DNA of 7,537 nucleotides from Bacteroidales bacterium (GTDB lineage Bacteria > Bacteroidota > Bacteroidia > Bacteroidales > JAADJA01), in assembly GCA_021107975.1 (NCBI GenBank), contig JAIORT010000844.1, positions 1 to 7,537 of the forward strand, written 5' to 3'. The position numbers were made by a program, and so were the translations under genes. Shown here one piece after another: positions 6,560 to 7,537 of this stretch (the first letter of the stretch is position 1; each line of letters opens with the position of its first letter). Below the pieces are notes generated by a model, which ran no database searches, was not told the origin of the DNA, and saw only the letters and a program-made list of their open reading frames with translations.

Positions 6560-7531
6560 ATGCAAATAGCCAATCCAATATATGATGTTGTTTTTAAATA
6601 TCTGCTTGACGATAACAGAATTGCCAAATTAATAATTTCAGCAATTATCGGAGAAGAAATTGAAGAACTGGATTTTCGTCCTACAGAATACCGAAGCGAT
6701 ATAGAACGAAAGTCATTAACAGTATATCGCCTTGATTTTACGGCAAAGATTAAAACGGCAGACGGCTACAAACAGGTTATTATCGAAATACAAAAAGCTA
6801 AATTCCCCACTGACATAATGCGATTCAGAAAATATCTTGCTGAACAATATGCCAGTGGCGAAAATGTATATAAAGTAGAGGAGCCAGAGGAAAGTTACGC
6901 AAGAGCCTTACCAATTATCAGCATTTATCTTCTCGGTCATACTTTGGTTCATACCGATGCGCCTGTTATAAAGGTAGCAAGAAAGTATTACAATGTTATT
7001 TCAGGCGAAGTGATTAAAGAAAAAGAAGAATTTATAGAAAGTCTTACACACGACAGTTTTATTATTCAAATACCGTATTTAAAAGACAAACGCCAATCGG
7101 AATTGTTAATGCTTTTAAGTGTTTTTGATCAAAGTACGATTAAAAAAGATACTCATATTTTAAATATAAAAGAAGAAGAGTTCCCTGAAAAATACCAGCC
7201 CGTAATTCGTAGATTACAAAAAGCAATAGCAGAGCCTAAAGTCAGAAAAACAATGGATGTTGAAGACGAAATTCTCAAAGAGTTAGAAAATCTGGAACGT
7301 ATTGTTGCAAAAAGTGAAAAGATTATCGGGGAAATGAAAGAGACTGTTGAGGAAAAAGAAAAAACTATTGAGGAAAAAGAAAAAGCTATCGAGGAAAAAG
7401 AAAAAGCTATCGAGGAAAAGGATAAAACTCTCAAAGAAAAAGATAAAACCCTCGAAGAAAAAGATAAAACCCTCGAAGAAAAAGATAAACGGATTGAAGA
7501 ATTAGAGAGAAAGCTAAAAGAAAAACATTAA
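6560..7531 (+). CDS. Rpn family PD-(D/E)XK nuclease / putative transposase, 323 aa, with heptad-repeat tail
   Basis: The protein opens with NPIYDVVFKYLL, the N-terminal signature of the Rpn / PDDEXK_2 family. The nuclease core is visible as D59 in YRLDFTAKI and E76-x-Q78 in VIIEIQKAK, the D...ExQ variant of the PD-(D/E)XK active site, followed by a helix around MRFRKYLAEQY (87-97). Relatives are DNA endonucleases that promote recA-independent recombination (E. coli RpnA); some act in phage defence. The core appears intact. From residue 264 the protein becomes a run of seven-residue units (EEKEKTI, EEKEKAI, EEKDKTL and variants), a highly charged coiled coil reaching almost to the stop. Length is typical for the family. 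The gene has its own predicted promoter and is 120 bp downstream of the PLP-enzyme gene, with no visible link to it. Such genes are commonly multicopy and mobile in Bacteroidota, but I see no flanking terminal repeats. Confidence 0.92.
   Translation: MQIANPIYDVVFKYLLDDNRIAKLIISAIIGEEIEELDFRPTEYRSDIERKSLTVYRLDFTAKIKTADGYKQVIIEIQKAKFPTDIMRFRKYLAEQYASGENVYKVEEPEESYARALPIISIYLLGHTLVHTDAPVIKVARKYYNVISGEVIKEKEEFIESLTHDSFIIQIPYLKDKRQSELLMLLSVFDQSTIKKDTHILNIKEEEFPEKYQPVIRRLQKAIAEPKVRKTMDVEDEILKELENLERIVAKSEKIIGEMKETVEEKEKTIEEKEKAIEEKEKAIEEKDKTLKEKDKTLEEKDKTLEEKDKRIEELERKLKEKH
7253..7531 (+). other. Possible internal reading frame for a short RpnS-like C-terminal protein (92 aa)
   Basis: An in-frame ATG at 7253-7255 (Met232 of the Rpn protein) could start a 92-residue product comprising only the C-terminal helical and heptad-repeat region. 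In described Rpn systems a separately translated C-terminal fragment (RpnS) blocks the toxic full-length nuclease. The upstream bases (AGAAAAACA) are A-rich with no Shine-Dalgarno sequence, which is common in this phylum. A second in-frame ATG lies at 7334-7336 (Met259). No sequence feature proves internal initiation; this is proposed by analogy. Confidence 0.25.
7349..7516 (+). repeat. 21-bp coding tandem repeat, about 8 units
   Basis: Eight consecutive 21-bp units encode EEKEKTI, EEKEKAI, EEKEKAI, EEKDKTL, KEKDKTL, EEKDKTL, EEKDKRI and EELERKL. Units 2-3 and units 4-7 are nearly identical at DNA level (for example GAAGAAAAAGATAAAACC recurs), so recent duplication by slippage or unequal recombination is likely. 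Hydrophobic Ile/Leu falls once every seven residues, with Lys/Glu elsewhere, consistent with a long single charged helix or weak coiled coil. Copy number should vary between strains without frame loss because the unit is a multiple of three. Confidence 0.9.
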
Positions 7532-7537
7532 CACCTC

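Noticed and set aside
7153..7434. Minus-strand frame with repeated FSFSSIA units
   Set aside because: It is the antisense reading of the Rpn heptad repeats; the 21-bp periodicity keeps it open without coding evidence.

Overview
The window most likely comes from a low-GC anaerobic member of the Bacteroidota (Bacteroidales-like). This is an inference from four things: A/T-rich spacers without strong Shine-Dalgarno sequences, TAnnTTTG-type -7 promoter boxes ahead of three genes, short dispersed repeats of a kind common in environmental Bacteroidota genomes, and the gene families present. I saw no rRNA, tRNA, CRISPR array, insertion sequence or phage structural gene.

Layout. Positions 1-351 (minus strand) hold the 5' part of a MobA/MocA-like nucleotidyltransferase that runs off the left edge. 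A 104-bp divergent promoter region separates it from a plus-strand pair 8 bp apart: a cation diffusion facilitator (456-1382) and a very large YgfK-type flavin/iron-sulfur protein (1391-4768). A 201-bp spacer with two unrelated tandem repeats follows. Next is a TrpB-like PLP-dependent enzyme (start revised to ATG 4970, end 6439). The window closes with a complete Rpn/PD-(D/E)XK nuclease (6560-7531) carrying a heptad-repeat C-terminal tail.

How the genes may work together. YgfK belongs to the anaerobic purine/urate-type gene set known from E. coli (ygeW-ygeX-ygeY ... ygfJ-ygfK-ssnA-xdhD). YgfJ/MocA is a molybdopterin cytidylyltransferase for molybdenum hydroxylases, so a MobA/MocA-like gene beside YgfK fits that setting. 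The PLP enzyme may occupy a role comparable to YgeX, but it is not an obvious YgeX. The CDF transporter probably handles Mn2+ or Fe2+, judging by its metal-site residues. The other expected partners (XdhD-type hydroxylase, SsnA, HyuA, YgeW, YgeY) are not in view.

The two most interesting signals are: (1) two copies of a palindromic dispersed repeat lying inside the ygfK reading frame, read in two different frames and encoding a roughly 48-residue linker directly before the FAD-binding Rossmann strand; and (2) the Rpn gene, whose variable 21-bp repeat tail and in-frame internal ATG resemble the gene-within-gene toxin-antitoxin arrangement described for other Rpn proteins.
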